A stretch of DNA of 64,000 nucleotides from Oceanobacillus limi (GTDB lineage Bacteria; Bacillota; Bacilli; Bacillales; Amphibacillaceae), in assembly GCF_900111445.1 (NCBI RefSeq), contig NZ_FOHE01000007.1:1-64000 (forward strand), given 5' to 3'. A program made the position numbers and the translations under genes. The notes under the pieces were generated by a model. That model saw nothing but the letters and a program-made list of their open reading frames with translations. It ran no database searches and had not been told where the DNA came from. Shown piece after piece: positions 1 through 8,926 of this stretch. The stretch's first letter is position 1, and each line of letters begins with the position of its first letter.

Positions 1-180
1 GGAATGAGGTTCCTCTCCTTCTTTGATGTGGATCGTGGTTCCGTTAAATGATATATAAACGATCAAATTAGGATTATAGTCTCCTAATACTGAACCTGAT
101 ACTCGTCTAACATGTGACCGGAGTGTTTAAGTCCAGTCACAATCTCTATTTGGATGAAATCTATTTAATATATCTGTCAT
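1..180 (-). pseudogene. Left-edge partial gene with in-frame stop
   Basis: Read on the minus strand, an ATG at 180 follows a good ribosome binding site (GGAGGA) and opens MTDILNRFHPNRDCDWT. A TAA at 127-129 then stops it, and the same frame stays open to the window edge (TLRSHVRRVSGSVLGDYNP and onward). The unbroken frame after the stop suggests one gene with a nonsense mutation. It could instead be a short peptide followed by an unrelated open stretch. I do not recognise the family, and the C-terminus lies outside the window. Confidence 0.4.
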
Positions 181-238
181 GAAGGAACGTCCTCCAACAT
201 ACGTATATATTAACTAGATTAGAATGGAGGTTCGTGTT

Positions 239-637
239 ATGGGGGAGGCATCGACAATAACAGAAGAGGATATAAAACGATACTATGACTTAAACAATCA
301 AAAAAAAGACATTGAACAAGAAATGAGATATTTAAAGAAAAAATTTCATGAGGTTTTAGATGATTCGTTTGGAAAAGAATCAAAAGGTGAAATCCAGCGA
401 GGAAATTACAAAGTCCAGCGACAAATTCGTTCATCAATTCGGTATGATGATGAAAATACAATTCAAAAGCTTGAGGATTTAAATTTAAATGATTTCATTG
501 TTGAAGTAAGGAGACCAGATACAGAAAAATTGGAATCAGCCATTAATTTAGGACTCGTTGAGGAGAAAGATTTTTCTGATTGTAAAAAATCAAAACTGAC
601 GCAAACCATTGTGGTAAAAGAAACCTATTCCAAATAA
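239..637 (+). CDS. Hypothetical charged coiled-coil protein
   Basis: This encodes 132 residues. I chose the ATG at 239 because GGAGG at 226-230 sits at the right distance; an in-frame ATG at 224 overlaps that ribosome binding site. The protein is highly charged and soluble, with no signal peptide or membrane segment. Residues 8-45 look like a helical coiled coil (EEDIKRYYDLNNQKKDIEQE). The rest alternates charged and hydrophobic residues and includes the segment NYKVQRQIRSSIRYDD. The overall look resembles small phage-type accessory proteins, but I cannot assign a family or function. It is divergent from the left-edge broken gene and stands alone. Confidence 0.6.
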   Translation: MGEASTITEEDIKRYYDLNNQKKDIEQEMRYLKKKFHEVLDDSFGKESKGEIQRGNYKVQRQIRSSIRYDDENTIQKLEDLNLNDFIVEVRRPDTEKLESAINLGLVEEKDFSDCKKSKLTQTIVVKETYSK

Positions 638-759
638 TGGATCCAGAACATCCAAGTAGGCGTGATTTGCATTCGATGATAAACTTTACACCTGTTAATT
701 ATGAGCTCAGTAAATCTTCAACTCGGTATGAGAACAGTTTGAAGATGGAGTAGACAAAT

Positions 760-792
760 AGCGGAATGAGGAGTGTAGCTCTTCATTCCGCT
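760..792. terminator. Perfect inverted repeat between convergent genes
   Basis: A 10-bp perfect stem (AGCGGAATGA / TCATTCCGCT) has a 13-base loop. It lies downstream of the plus-strand gene ending at 637 and the minus-strand gene ending at 830. There is no strong T-run on either side, so terminator activity is inferred from position only. Confidence 0.4.
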
Positions 793-829
793 AACGGCTC
801 TTAGTTGGATTCCTTTTCCCTTTTCCCCA

Positions 830-2053
830 CTATCCTTTCACAATTCGAACTCGTTTGATCGTCCTGCCATCAATACCTAATATGGAAAATGTTAACCCTT
901 CCCTCTCAACAACTTCTCCTTCTTCTGGAAAGTAATTAAATTCTTTTAGTAAATAAGCTGCAAGCACGTCCTCATCTTCTGGGATATCGGTTTGTAACAA
1001 AGAATTTAGTCGATGCAATGTAATTTTTCCATTACAAATAATTTCTGTTTCTGTTAGCTTTTCTACAAGAGACTCACCAGCAAGGTCTGTTTCATCTTGA
1101 ATTTCTAGGCCTATCATTGCTTCAATTATGTCTTCTTGCGTTAATATCCCCTCTGTACCTCCATACTCATCCATCACTATGGCCATATGTTTTTTCTCTT
1201 GCATCATTTTGCGAAAAACCATCTCAATGGAATGAAATTCATAAACAATTAATGGATCCATGTCAATAAAGGATTCTAAAGGTTTATTTGGTTCTGTCGA
1301 CCAGATGATGAGAAACTTCGAATGAAATACACCGACAATACTGTCTAAACCATCTTCAAATACAGGGTATCTTGTGAATGGATGACGGATGACGATATCT
1401 CTCACTTCCTCATATGTCGCTTGAAGAGGAAGGGCGATTACATCCACTCTCGGAGTCTTTAATGCATCATTTACATTCAAATTATAAAAATCAAGAACTC
1501 CTTTAATCCGATGTGATTCTTCCTGTTTAAACGTACCTTCCGTACCAGCTATGTCAACCATTGCTCTTAGCTCTTCCTTTGATATTGTATTATTTTCTTC
1601 ATCTCCCCTGGATAGAACTCGAACAATAAGACCTGTCATACCATTCAACAATATGGTAAGAGGTTTAAATAATAAAATTAAGAAACGAATAACCGGATAA
1701 ATCATATAAGAAATCCGGTCAGGAAATGCTGCAGCAATTGATTTAGGGATAACCTCTGCGAAAATAATAATTACAATTGTTAAAACTGCGGAGGCAACAG
1801 CAACATTAAACCCATAATCAATTGCTACCATGGTTACTAAAGTTGGAAGTAATATATTTGCAATGTTATTTCCAATAAGTATCGTTGTAATAAATTCATC
1901 TGGCTTCGAAACAATATCCAATAGCTTTTTGGATTTTGTATCATTATTATTTGCTTTCGTTTGCAGCCTCATTTTATTGGTAGCAGTTAAAGCTGTCTCA
2001 CTACCAGAAAAGAAAAGAGATACAAATAATAGTACGATAATTGCAACAACCAC
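830..2053 (-). CDS. CNNM/CBS-domain membrane protein (CorC/HlyC family)
   Basis: This is a 407-residue member of the hemolysin-like/MpfA family, implicated in magnesium or other cation efflux at the cytoplasmic membrane. The N-terminal DUF21 (CNNM) domain, about residues 1-175, has hydrophobic segments at 1-20, 55-80, 85-110 and 120-145. A paired CBS module follows at about 195-315, including RVDVIALPLQATYEEV and MAIVMDEYGGTEGILTQEDI. A C-terminal CorC_HlyC domain ends the protein. The length is normal. The start is GTG at 2053, preceded by AAAGGAG at 7-base spacing. It is transcribed alone. The family call is firm; the ion transported is unknown. Confidence 0.92.
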   Translation of the reverse strand: MVVAIIVLLFVSLFFSGSETALTATNKMRLQTKANNNDTKSKKLLDIVSKPDEFITTILIGNNIANILLPTLVTMVAIDYGFNVAVASAVLTIVIIIFAEVIPKSIAAAFPDRISYMIYPVIRFLILLFKPLTILLNGMTGLIVRVLSRGDEENNTISKEELRAMVDIAGTEGTFKQEESHRIKGVLDFYNLNVNDALKTPRVDVIALPLQATYEEVRDIVIRHPFTRYPVFEDGLDSIVGVFHSKFLIIWSTEPNKPLESFIDMDPLIVYEFHSIEMVFRKMMQEKKHMAIVMDEYGGTEGILTQEDIIEAMIGLEIQDETDLAGESLVEKLTETEIICNGKITLHRLNSLLQTDIPEDEDVLAAYLLKEFNYFPEEGEVVEREGLTFSILGIDGRTIKRVRIVKG

Positions 2054-2230
2054 AAGAAAGCTCCTTTCTTAATTTGCCACGATCCCCTATTATTTTCCCC
2101 TATATTTCTGTTCCTATGATAAGAAGTATGGTTGAGGAATTAAAAATCCTTTCTGTTTACATGAGATGTATTTTTTCTTGAATTTAAGGTTAAATTATGA
2201 TTAACGCCTTTCTTTAGGAGGATAGTTTTC

Positions 2231-2350
2231 ATGGAAGGAACAAGCGAATTTGTCGCGAAGTTTAATGAGCGAAAACGAAAAAATGAACAAGTAAAAAGAA
2301 GGCAAGCGAGCGCAAACAAAGCGAAAAGACTACCGAACAAACGCCACTAA
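2231..2350 (+). CDS. Small basic protein, 39 aa
   Basis: This short ORF encodes MEGTSEFVAKFNERKRKNEQ followed by a further lysine/arginine-rich tail ending KRLPNKRH. The AGGAGG ribosome binding site at 2217-2222 is excellent, and an 18-bp perfect terminator begins right after the stop codon, so it is very probably a real single-gene unit. The protein is strongly basic, without cysteines or membrane segments. Size, charge and the neighbouring sspH-like genes suggest a minor spore-associated or nucleic-acid-binding peptide, but I do not recognise the family. Confidence 0.65.
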   Translation: MEGTSEFVAKFNERKRKNEQVKRRQASANKAKRLPNKRH

Positions 2351-2395
2351 AGAAGATAAGCCATGGCCATAAACAGAGGCCATGGCTTATCTTCT
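2351..2395 (+). terminator. Strong rho-independent terminator
   Basis: An 18-bp perfect stem (2351-2368 with 2378-2395, arm AGAAGATAAGCCATGGCC) starts immediately after the stop codon of the 39-aa gene and is followed by TTC. Confidence 0.8.
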
Positions 2396-2467
2396 TTCAA
2401 TAATCAACAACTATAACCAAAAATTCCCCTGGATAAGAGAAATACACAAGCAAAAAATATAAATAAC

Positions 2468-2495
2468 GGTGCCAGGCACCTTGGTGCCTGGCACC
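2468..2495. repeat. GGTGCCAGGCACC palindromic repeat
   Basis: GGTGCCAGGCACC and GGTGCCTGGCACC lie side by side as an inverted repeat separated by two bases. The same core recurs at 9045-9058 and twice within the hairpin at 10852-10898, so it is a dispersed family and not a one-off terminator. Here it sits 18 bases ahead of the sspH-like gene start, inside the likely leader. Confidence 0.75.
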
Positions 2496-2513
2496 TAAGG
2501 GAGGGAATTTGGA

Positions 2514-2702
2514 ATGGATAAGCATCGGGCGCAGGAAATTATGAGTTCTCCGACGATGATTAATGTTTCCTATCATGGAATACCTGTTTATTTACAAGAG
2601 GTTCCATTAAATGGCGATAAAGCGAAAGTATTTCCGCTTGATGAAATGCACAACGAACAAGAGGTTGATTTAAACGGTTTATTTGAGGAAGGACCGCATT
2701 AA
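2514..2702 (+). CDS. H-type small acid-soluble spore protein, divergent
   Basis: This encodes 62 residues of the SspH family, minor spore-core proteins made in the forespore. It shares with its downstream neighbour the pattern RAQEIMSSP / NVSYHGIPVYLQ / AKVFPLDEMHNEQEVDL, which matches B. subtilis SspH (RA.EIA.SP, NV.YNG..VYIQ). It is more acidic and diverges at residues 12-17 (PTMINV against PDMKNV). The start at ATG 2514 has the site GGGAGGG upstream. It is the first of two tandem paralogues, with a 19-base gap before the next start, and was probably made by local duplication. Confidence 0.85.
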   Translation: MDKHRAQEIMSSPTMINVSYHGIPVYLQEVPLNGDKAKVFPLDEMHNEQEVDLNGLFEEGPH

Positions 2703-2721
2703 AAAAATGGAGGTAAAGTTA

Positions 2722-2901
2722 ATGATCAAGCAACGAGCTGAAGAAATCGCTCAATCTCCGGATATGAAAAATGTTTCCTACAATGGAAATCAAGTATATA
2801 TTCAGCATGTAAACGAGCATAGTGACACCGCTCGCGTATTTAACTTGGATAACCCACAACATGAATACGACGCTCAACTTTCAAGGCTATACGAGAAATA
2901 A
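2722..2901 (+). CDS. sspH: H-type small acid-soluble spore protein
   Basis: This encodes 59 residues that match the SspH family along their whole length (KQRAEEIAQSPDMKNVSYNG then VYIQHVNEHSDTARVFNLD). I start it at ATG 2722 and not at the upstream in-frame ATG, because GGAGGT sits seven bases before 2722 and the shorter form has the family's usual length. Members are minor DNA/protein-associated components of the spore core, degraded on germination. Expression should be forespore-specific, though I could not define a SigG promoter by eye. A terminator follows at once, so it is the last gene of a two-gene unit. Confidence 0.9.
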   Translation: MIKQRAEEIAQSPDMKNVSYNGNQVYIQHVNEHSDTARVFNLDNPQHEYDAQLSRLYEK

Positions 2902-2932
2902 AAGTTAACCTCCTTTTTTGGAGGTTAACTTT
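2901..2932. terminator. Bidirectional terminator
   Basis: A 13-bp perfect stem (AAAGTTAACCTCC / GGAGGTTAACTTT) with a T6 loop ends the sspH-like unit and faces the convergent STAS gene. Confidence 0.8.
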
Positions 2933-2949
2933 AGTAAATATAAATCCAT

Positions 2950-3972
2950 CTAACGAATACTTCGGCCCATTTCCGCTAATGCATAATGTATGCCGTGTTG
3001 AAGCGAATAAAAGCATTCGAAACCGGATAATTTCACCCCAGATTGTACCATGACCCTACTCAACGCTGGAGATATTCCAACCAGTATCGTTTGCATCCCA
3101 ATTATAGATGTAGATGTTCCTAACTTCTCAATTAAACTAACTGTATGCTCGTTAATATCTTCATCCAAGCCTGTTAAATCTAACAGAAGGTAATCTGCGT
3201 CATGCTTCGGCAGTTTCTCTAATGTTTTTTGAACAAGCTCTTCTGAACGTTTCTCCTCATATTTCCCTAATAATGGTACGACAACTATCCCATCCAATAC
3301 CGGGATAATTGGGGAGGATAATTTTGTAATTAGCTCTTCTAATTCCCTCGTTTTATCCTCAACTAGGGCTTCTAATTTCATAATCTCTTCTAATTCTTTT
3401 TGTCTTGATAGACGATGGATATTATCGTTTACTGTTATGTCTAAAGGAGCATAATGAACCACGGTTGAATCGTGACCATGTAGTTGGTATTTCTCCACAT
3501 CGTACCAAATATTTGTGCCGAATAACTCTGTAAATATTCCAGCAAAATGTGCGGGGAGCAATATTCCACCATGATTTTTCCCTTTAGCTATATTTATCTT
3601 ATGCTCCCAGCTATCCTTTAGATATACCGTGGCTGTACATTCTTCCATATTTAATTTACCAAGTTTGAAGTTGCCCCAACCCGCAGCTGCATATGTATTC
3701 GTAATAAGCCTTGCAGCTTCATTAACATCAACATTTTTCATTTTTTGAAAATACTCCCCAACGACAATCCCTTGACGATAACCAGTCGTCTCCAAAACTA
3801 AATTGGAAGCCTCTTCACCCGAAATTTCCTCTATTGATTCAATTAACGACCCCATCGCACTTTCGATCCAGAACAATACAGCATCGTCACCTTCAAACTG
3901 AAACTTACCATTCTCCATTTCCCAATAAAAGTCTAACCCATCTACTTGAATCCAATTCTTTTTATTGCTCAA
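2950..3972 (-). CDS. STAS-domain sensor, RsbR-like
   Basis: This encodes 340 residues. The C-terminal part (about 235-340, from PIIPVLDGIVVVPLLGKYEE) is a STAS domain of the RsbR type, as found in stressosome proteins and SpoIIAA-like antagonists; YLLLDLTGLDED is its central strand and loop. A short helical linker (about 195-230, KLEALVEDKTRELEELITKL) precedes it. The N-terminal ~190 residues look like an alpha/beta small-molecule-binding domain, perhaps V4R-like; this is tentative. I place the start at TTG 3972 (site GAGAGGTG) because the longer frame to 4074 adds an unlikely hydrophobic extension. No rsbS, rsbT or sigB lies nearby, so it is probably an orphan input module. Confidence 0.75.
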   Translation of the reverse strand: MSNKKNWIQVDGLDFYWEMENGKFQFEGDDAVLFWIESAMGSLIESIEEISGEEASNLVLETTGYRQGIVVGEYFQKMKNVDVNEAARLITNTYAAAGWGNFKLGKLNMEECTATVYLKDSWEHKINIAKGKNHGGILLPAHFAGIFTELFGTNIWYDVEKYQLHGHDSTVVHYAPLDITVNDNIHRLSRQKELEEIMKLEALVEDKTRELEELITKLSSPIIPVLDGIVVVPLLGKYEEKRSEELVQKTLEKLPKHDADYLLLDLTGLDEDINEHTVSLIEKLGTSTSIIGMQTILVGISPALSRVMVQSGVKLSGFECFYSLQHGIHYALAEMGRSIR

Positions 3973-4090
3973 TCTAAAACACCTCTCAATCGTAAACCTT
4001 TCCAATGGGCTATAAATAATTATTTCAAAAATTAGGTTGATTTGCACGGATATAGTATAAAATACCACATGCATTTATTTTCCTTCACTA

Positions 4091-4138
4091 AAAAAGGAAA
4101 ACAGCAAAGCGGCGAACCGCTCATCTATTTTCCTTTTT
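4091..4138. terminator. Terminator between two minus-strand genes
   Basis: AAAAAGGAAAA pairs with TTTTCCTTTTT, and an inner AGCGG/CCGCT stem sits in the loop. It overlaps the last codons of ypjP on the minus strand. Confidence 0.65.
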
Positions 4139-4739
4139 ACGCCATCCATTTAGGTGGTGTGTTTTTATCCCAGTATATTTCTCCAATCGTATGGTGATTT
4201 TCGAAACCATCTTTACTTACATGATAATGAAAATTAAACCAATAACCTTCCTGCGGACGATTATCCCGTCTCACATGAAATCTAGCAATATCCTTTTTCG
4301 TCAGATGATCATAAACATTAAATATTTTCTCACCATATCCCTCTGTAAGCTGTTCGGTAACTGAATAATGTACCAATTGTTCCTCTCCAGCTTCCAACAG
4401 GATTGTTTGAAGTGCTTCTTCCATATTCGGCAATATTTGTGTCATAAACTCATTTTCAACTTTTTCAATAATTCGAGGTCCTAATTTAGCTATTGTTTGA
4501 TCTCTAGCTATCTCGGTCATTGCATCTACATAGTCTCCATCAGCCGAATCAATATGTATATCTAATTGGGTAGAATCCTCTACACTAGAATCTATAGTGG
4601 ATAGGCCACCATCATTTTCGCTAGGTGATATTACTTCATTACTTTCCTTATCCGCAATTAAATAGGTTGGCGTATAGATACCTAATGTCAAAATTGCTAT
4701 GAGAACGACAGCTATTTTTCTTATCCAAAGCTTCATCAT
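4137..4739 (-). CDS. ypjP: YpjP family exported protein
   Basis: This encodes 200 residues with an N-terminal signal or anchor (about 5-27, IRKIAVVLIAILTLGIYTPT) and a low-complexity acidic spacer (about 33-70). A conserved C-terminal domain ends GEIYWDKNTPPKWMA. That ending, with the aromatic/His-rich GYWFNFHYHVSKDGFENHH block, is the hallmark of the Bacillus YpjP family, whose function is not established. It starts at ATG 4739, with a second in-frame ATG next to it. It is likely held outside the membrane and stands as a single gene between terminators, divergent from the pst operon. Confidence 0.85.
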   Translation of the reverse strand: MMKLWIRKIAVVLIAILTLGIYTPTYLIADKESNEVISPSENDGGLSTIDSSVEDSTQLDIHIDSADGDYVDAMTEIARDQTIAKLGPRIIEKVENEFMTQILPNMEEALQTILLEAGEEQLVHYSVTEQLTEGYGEKIFNVYDHLTKKDIARFHVRRDNRPQEGYWFNFHYHVSKDGFENHHTIGEIYWDKNTPPKWMA

Positions 4740-4907
4740 TTGCTCACCCTTATTAATCTACTTATTAAAATTTTATCATGTTTAGAAAAAATGTCCATAA
4801 GATTTTGAAAGTTTCATCAGAGGAATTTAGCTTATCTGTTCAACTACCTTCATTTTATTAAAAGCTCTCATCTGTATTCTACGTTTCTATCATGAAAGAG
4901 TTTCAAT

Positions 4908-4924
4908 TTTACAGAACGTTTACA
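4908..4924 (+). promoter_or_regulatory. Pho box (PhoP-type TTTACA direct repeat)
   Basis: TTTACA at 4908 and again at 4919 gives the 11-bp period expected of PhoP boxes in Bacillus. It lies about 100 bases before pstS, where PhoPR-dependent induction under phosphate starvation would act. A preceding TTTCAA may be a weaker third half-site. Confidence 0.6.
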
Positions 4925-5023
4925 TTCTCTATATATTCAATTAATACTAGAATACTATACTTGCAATTGAGAGAGGGGTCACCTCCTTTCCAGAAAAAAC
5001 ATAAACATAGGGAGGACAATTTA

Positions 5024-6049
5024 ATGAAATTTAAAAAGTATCTCATGTTCCTTTTCGTAGCAGCTCTTGCAGTGATGCTAGTAGCTTGTGGAACAGACGC
5101 AGAGGAAAGCAATACAGATAGTAACGATACGGAGGAGACAGAAGATACATCTTCAGACAACACTAACGCAAATGAGGAAGAAAATAATGGTTCAGATGAG
5201 TTAGAGGGTAGTGTTGTTATTGATGGATCTGGTACTGTTTATCCGTTAATGTCTCGATTAGCGGAAGAATATATGATAAACGAACAACCAAATGTTTCTG
5301 TTGAAGTAAGCCGTTCTGGTACAAGTGCTGGTTTTGAAAAATTCCTAGTCGAAGATGGAACAGACTTTAACGATGCTTCTCGTTTCATTAAAGATGAAGA
5401 ACAAGCTAAAGCAGATGAACTTGGAATTGAAGTAAAAGAGTTAAAAGTTGCTTTAGACGGTTTAACTTTTGTGACACATCCTGATAACGATTGGGCTAAA
5501 GAAATGACTCCGGAAGAGCTAAAGAGCATTTTTCTAGCTGAAGGCGGAGTTACAAACTGGTCTGATATCAATCCAGATTGGCCAGACGAAAAAATTAACA
5601 CGTATGGACCAAATGAAAACCATGGAACATATGAATTTTTCTACGAGTCAATTTTGGAGGAACAAGACTTAGTTGATGATGTTAATTTACAACAAGAATA
5701 TTCAACTCTAGTAACACTTGTTTCTGAGGATGTTAACGCAATTGGCTTCTTCGGTTTCGGATACTATGTTAATAACCAAGACCAACTAAATGCGGTTCAT
5801 GTTGACTTTGGGGATGGACCAGTAGAACCATCTCTTGACACAATCGCTGAAGATGGTGACTATGCTGGATTTACTCGCCCAGTATTTACTTACTTAAATG
5901 TAAATAACGCAAAAGAAAAACCACAAGTTCTTGACTATGCAATCTATGTTATGGACAACACTATTGATTTTTCTGGAGAAACAGGATTTGCTCCAATCCC
6001 AGAAGAAGAAGCACAAACTTTAGTTGATGAACTAGAAGCTCTAAAATAA
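5024..6049 (+). CDS. pstS: Phosphate ABC transporter substrate-binding lipoprotein PstS
   Basis: This encodes 341 residues. A lipoprotein signal peptide (MKFKKYLMFLFVAALAVMLV then AC) has its lipobox Cys at residue 22. An acidic Asp/Glu/Ser/Thr-rich spacer covers about 25-65, and a type II phosphate-binding fold follows with SGTVYPL and SRSGTSAGFEKF, typical of the phosphate-coordinating loops. I start at ATG 5024 (GGGAGGA upstream), because the longer frame from 4892 adds 44 residues before an otherwise perfect signal peptide. It is the first gene of pstSCAB, delivers inorganic phosphate to PstCA at the outer membrane face, and sits behind a Pho box. The acidic spacer fits a halotolerant host (inference). 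Confidence 0.95.
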   Translation: MKFKKYLMFLFVAALAVMLVACGTDAEESNTDSNDTEETEDTSSDNTNANEEENNGSDELEGSVVIDGSGTVYPLMSRLAEEYMINEQPNVSVEVSRSGTSAGFEKFLVEDGTDFNDASRFIKDEEQAKADELGIEVKELKVALDGLTFVTHPDNDWAKEMTPEELKSIFLAEGGVTNWSDINPDWPDEKINTYGPNENHGTYEFFYESILEEQDLVDDVNLQQEYSTLVTLVSEDVNAIGFFGFGYYVNNQDQLNAVHVDFGDGPVEPSLDTIAEDGDYAGFTRPVFTYLNVNNAKEKPQVLDYAIYVMDNTIDFSGETGFAPIPEEEAQTLVDELEALK

Positions 6050-6141
6050 CTAACATTGAAATGTAAATATACCGAATAAGATGAGGGCATGATGCTCTCA
6101 TCTTATTCTGACTTATATGCTCTGGAAGGAGTGCCTGAATC

Positions 6142-7098
6142 ATGGCATTAAACAGCAAGTTAGCCAAAGAAAATAATGTTCAAGTTAGAGAGATGATTGA
6201 GCAAAAGCAAAAAAGCAGAAGTTTTCTTACTATATTTGAGAAAATTATTCCCATACTCCTTTTTCTATTCGCCACGCTATCAATCATAACGACAATTGGA
6301 ATTATCTATACACTATTAATAGAAACTATTCATTTTTTTAGTGCAGTGCCTATTTGGGATTTTTTCTCAGGGACGAATCTGAAACCGTTAAGCCAAAACC
6401 CTGAATTTGGTGTACTTCCATTATTAAATGGAACAATTATTTCATCGCTCATAGCTATGCTGGTTGCCGGTCCAATCGGATTAATGGCTGCAATTTACTT
6501 GAGTGAATATGCTTCTGATAAGGTAAGGCGTATCTTAAAGCCCCTTCTAGAAGTACTTGCCGGTATCCCAACCATCGTTTATGGATTTTTTGCTTTTACA
6601 TTCGTTACTCCAGTCATTCGATCGATTTGGCCTGATGTAGCCGCAACAAACATTCTTAGCCCAGGAATTGTCATGGGGGTTATGATTATTCCGATGATCG
6701 CTTCTCTATCAGAAGATGCGATGAACGCTGTCCCAAATTCCATAAGAGAAGGCGCACTGGCTATGGGGGCAACAAAGCTAGAATCAACATTTAAAATCGT
6801 CATACCAGCTGCCCTATCAGGAATTATTTCTTCTTTTGTGCTTGGAATCTCCCGAGCTATTGGTGAGACGATGATAGTAACAATAGCAAGTGGAAGCTCA
6901 AAGAATTTCACATTCGATATTACACAATCCATGCAAACAATGACGGCATATATTGTTGAGGTTGCTGGGGGAGAAGCGCCTGCAGGATCAACGATTTATT
7001 ATAGCTTATACGCCGTTGCAATGACTTTATTTGTATTTACACTAATTATGAATTTACTTGCTAGATACATCTCTCGTAAATTTAGGGAGGAATACTAA
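6142..7098 (+). CDS. pstC: Phosphate ABC transporter permease PstC
   Basis: This encodes 318 residues with about six membrane segments (first at 30-60) and the binding-protein-dependent permease signature (EGALAMGATKLESTFKIVIP, about 211-230). The usual Pst motif YLSEYASDKVRR lies near 117. An N-terminal cytoplasmic extension of about 30 residues, rich in K/Q/E, precedes the first helix and is common in Gram-positive PstC. Start is ATG 6142 after AAGGAG. It follows pstS by 92 bases, and pstA begins two bases after its stop, as expected for translational coupling. With PstA it forms the membrane channel of the high-affinity phosphate importer. Confidence 0.95.
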   Translation: MALNSKLAKENNVQVREMIEQKQKSRSFLTIFEKIIPILLFLFATLSIITTIGIIYTLLIETIHFFSAVPIWDFFSGTNLKPLSQNPEFGVLPLLNGTIISSLIAMLVAGPIGLMAAIYLSEYASDKVRRILKPLLEVLAGIPTIVYGFFAFTFVTPVIRSIWPDVAATNILSPGIVMGVMIIPMIASLSEDAMNAVPNSIREGALAMGATKLESTFKIVIPAALSGIISSFVLGISRAIGETMIVTIASGSSKNFTFDITQSMQTMTAYIVEVAGGEAPAGSTIYYSLYAVAMTLFVFTLIMNLLARYISRKFREEY

Positions 7099-7099
7099 A

Positions 7100-7984
7100 A
7101 TGAAATATGTTGATGCAGAACAAGTCAAAAAACGAATGAATGGTCGAATCATAAAAAACACCATTTTCAAGTCCTCCTTTCTAATCGCTACATTATTTGG
7201 GCTAGTTGTACTTACTATATTGATTTATCGTGTTTTTGCAGACGGTATCAGCTGGATAAACTGGGATTTTATTTCAGGAAAGCTTTCTACTGACGCAAAT
7301 AGAGCAGGTATTATGGGAGCGATACTCGGAACATTTTGGGTTATGGCTGTAGTGGCACCAGTTACGATGATTATTGGAATTGGAACAGCCATTTATCTTG
7401 AGTTATATGCTAAGAAGGGTCGCTTGCAAGCTTTTATCCAAACTAATATTGCTAATCTGGCTGGGGTTCCATCAATTGTTTATGGAATTTTAGGTCTTAC
7501 CATTTTTGTGCGTGCAATGGATTTTGGCAATATTGTACTCGCTGGTGGATTTACCTTATCCCTGCTTGTTCTACCAATCGTGATTGTCGCAGCTCAAGAA
7601 GCAATTCGTTCGGTACCAAGTCACTTAAGCGAGGCTTCGTATGGAATGGGCGCTACAAAGTGGCAAACGATCAAAAATATTATCCTTCCTGCAGCTTTAC
7701 CAGGAATATTAACAGGTGCCATATTGGCTCTTTCACGGGCAATTGGTGAAACAGCTCCATTAACCGTTATCGGAATACCTGCACTATTAATTCCGTTTCC
7801 AGGAGGAATTTGGGATAAATTCACTGCGTTACCTATGCAAATCTATTATTGGACATTAGATTCCTCTTTAGTGGAGGAGTATGCAAATTTAGCCGCAGCT
7901 ACCATTGTTGTCCTCCTATTATTACTATTTCTATTAAACTCAGCAGCAATCATTATTCGTAACAAGTTTCAACACCGATTCTAA
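7100..7984 (+). CDS. pstA: Phosphate ABC transporter permease PstA
   Basis: This encodes 294 residues with six predicted membrane helices and the permease loop SEASYGMGATKWQTIKNIIL (about 192-211), which docks on the ATPase PstB. The ATG at 7100 follows AGGGAGGAA at the end of pstC; the longer frame starting inside pstC is not needed. The conserved GLTIFVRAMDFGN and LSRAIGETAPLT segments are as in other PstA proteins. Partners are PstC (heterodimer) and PstB. There is only one ATPase gene here, and neither phoU nor phoPR is adjacent. Confidence 0.95.
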   Translation: MKYVDAEQVKKRMNGRIIKNTIFKSSFLIATLFGLVVLTILIYRVFADGISWINWDFISGKLSTDANRAGIMGAILGTFWVMAVVAPVTMIIGIGTAIYLELYAKKGRLQAFIQTNIANLAGVPSIVYGILGLTIFVRAMDFGNIVLAGGFTLSLLVLPIVIVAAQEAIRSVPSHLSEASYGMGATKWQTIKNIILPAALPGILTGAILALSRAIGETAPLTVIGIPALLIPFPGGIWDKFTALPMQIYYWTLDSSLVEEYANLAAATIVVLLLLLFLLNSAAIIIRNKFQHRF

Positions 7985-8016
7985 AAAAGAATTTTATTAT
8001 ATGAGGAGTGTGTATC

Positions 8017-8853
8017 ATGAGTCTTTCAGTAGCGAAAGAGAAAACGAACTTTAAAATGGATACAAGTGTTGTCCGACCTACAGCAATGCATGAGAATAGA
8101 AAAATAGTTTTCGATACAAAGGATTTAAACCTATGGTACGGATCCACCCATGCTCTAAAGGATATTAATCTATCCGTTTATGAAAAAGAAGTTACTGCTA
8201 TTATTGGACCTTCGGGATGTGGTAAATCAACCTATTTAAAAACGTTAAATCGAATGGTTGAATTAGTACCAAGCGTTCACACATCTGGGATCATAACGTA
8301 CAATGGCAGAGAAATTTTAAGCAAGAATTTCAAAGTAGAAGAATTGCGAACGAGTGTAGGAATGGTATTCCAGAAGCCAAATCCATTCCCTAAATCCATC
8401 TATGACAACATTGCCTATGGACCTAGGATTCATGGTATACGAAACAAGAAGATTCTTGACGAGATTGTTGAGAAAAGTTTACGTGGTGCTTTTATTTGGG
8501 ATGAAGTGAAAGACCGTTTAAAAGAAAATGCATATGGACTTTCTGGTGGTCAACAACAAAGGCTTTGTATCGCTCGTACTTTAGCGATCGAACCAGATGT
8601 GATTCTAATGGATGAACCAACATCTGCACTTGATCCAAAATCCACCCATAAAATTGAAGATTTAATTCAGGAACTTAAACAGGATTACTCTATAATTATT
8701 GTTACGCATAATATGCAACAAGCCGCTCGGATATCGGATCGCACGGCATTCTTTTTAAATGGCGAAGTTGTTGAATATGATAAAACGGATACCATTTTCA
8801 CGAATCCTTCTGACCGTCGAACAGAGGATTATATTTCTGGCCGATTCGGGTAA
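8017..8853 (+). CDS. pstB: Phosphate ABC transporter ATPase PstB
   Basis: This encodes 278 residues with all ABC ATPase elements: Walker [10 protein letters not shown] (about 67-75), Q-loop in VFQKPNPFP, signature LSGGQQQR, Walker [13 protein letters not shown] and switch His in IIVTHNM. The PstB-specific stretch [18 protein letters not shown] is present. I use ATG 8017 (GAGGAG upstream) in preference to the in-frame ATG at 8008. It energises phosphate uptake through PstC/PstA and ends the operon, with a terminator at 8894. The N-terminal ~35 residues before the ABC fold are longer than in E. coli PstB. Confidence 0.95.
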   Translation: MSLSVAKEKTNFKMDTSVVRPTAMHENRKIVFDTKDLNLWYGSTHALKDINLSVYEKEVTAIIGPSGCGKSTYLKTLNRMVELVPSVHTSGIITYNGREILSKNFKVEELRTSVGMVFQKPNPFPKSIYDNIAYGPRIHGIRNKKILDEIVEKSLRGAFIWDEVKDRLKENAYGLSGGQQQRLCIARTLAIEPDVILMDEPTSALDPKSTHKIEDLIQELKQDYSIIIVTHNMQQAARISDRTAFFLNGEVVEYDKTDTIFTNPSDRRTEDYISGRFG

Positions 8854-8893
8854 AACTAATTTTAAACGAAACTCCCTCCCCATTCTATATATT

Positions 8894-8926
8894 AAAAAGA
8901 CCAGCTGTTTATTGGCTGGTCTTTTT
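8894..8926. terminator. pst operon terminator
   Basis: AAAAAGACCAGC pairs with GCTGGTCTTTTT, a perfect 12-bp stem with a T-run, 40 bases after the pstB stop. Confidence 0.85.

Noticed and set aside
637-753. 38-codon ORF whose ATG overlaps the stop of the first gene (TAATG)
   Set aside because: It has no ribosome binding site of its own and no recognisable motif. The TAATG overlap is suggestive but not enough.
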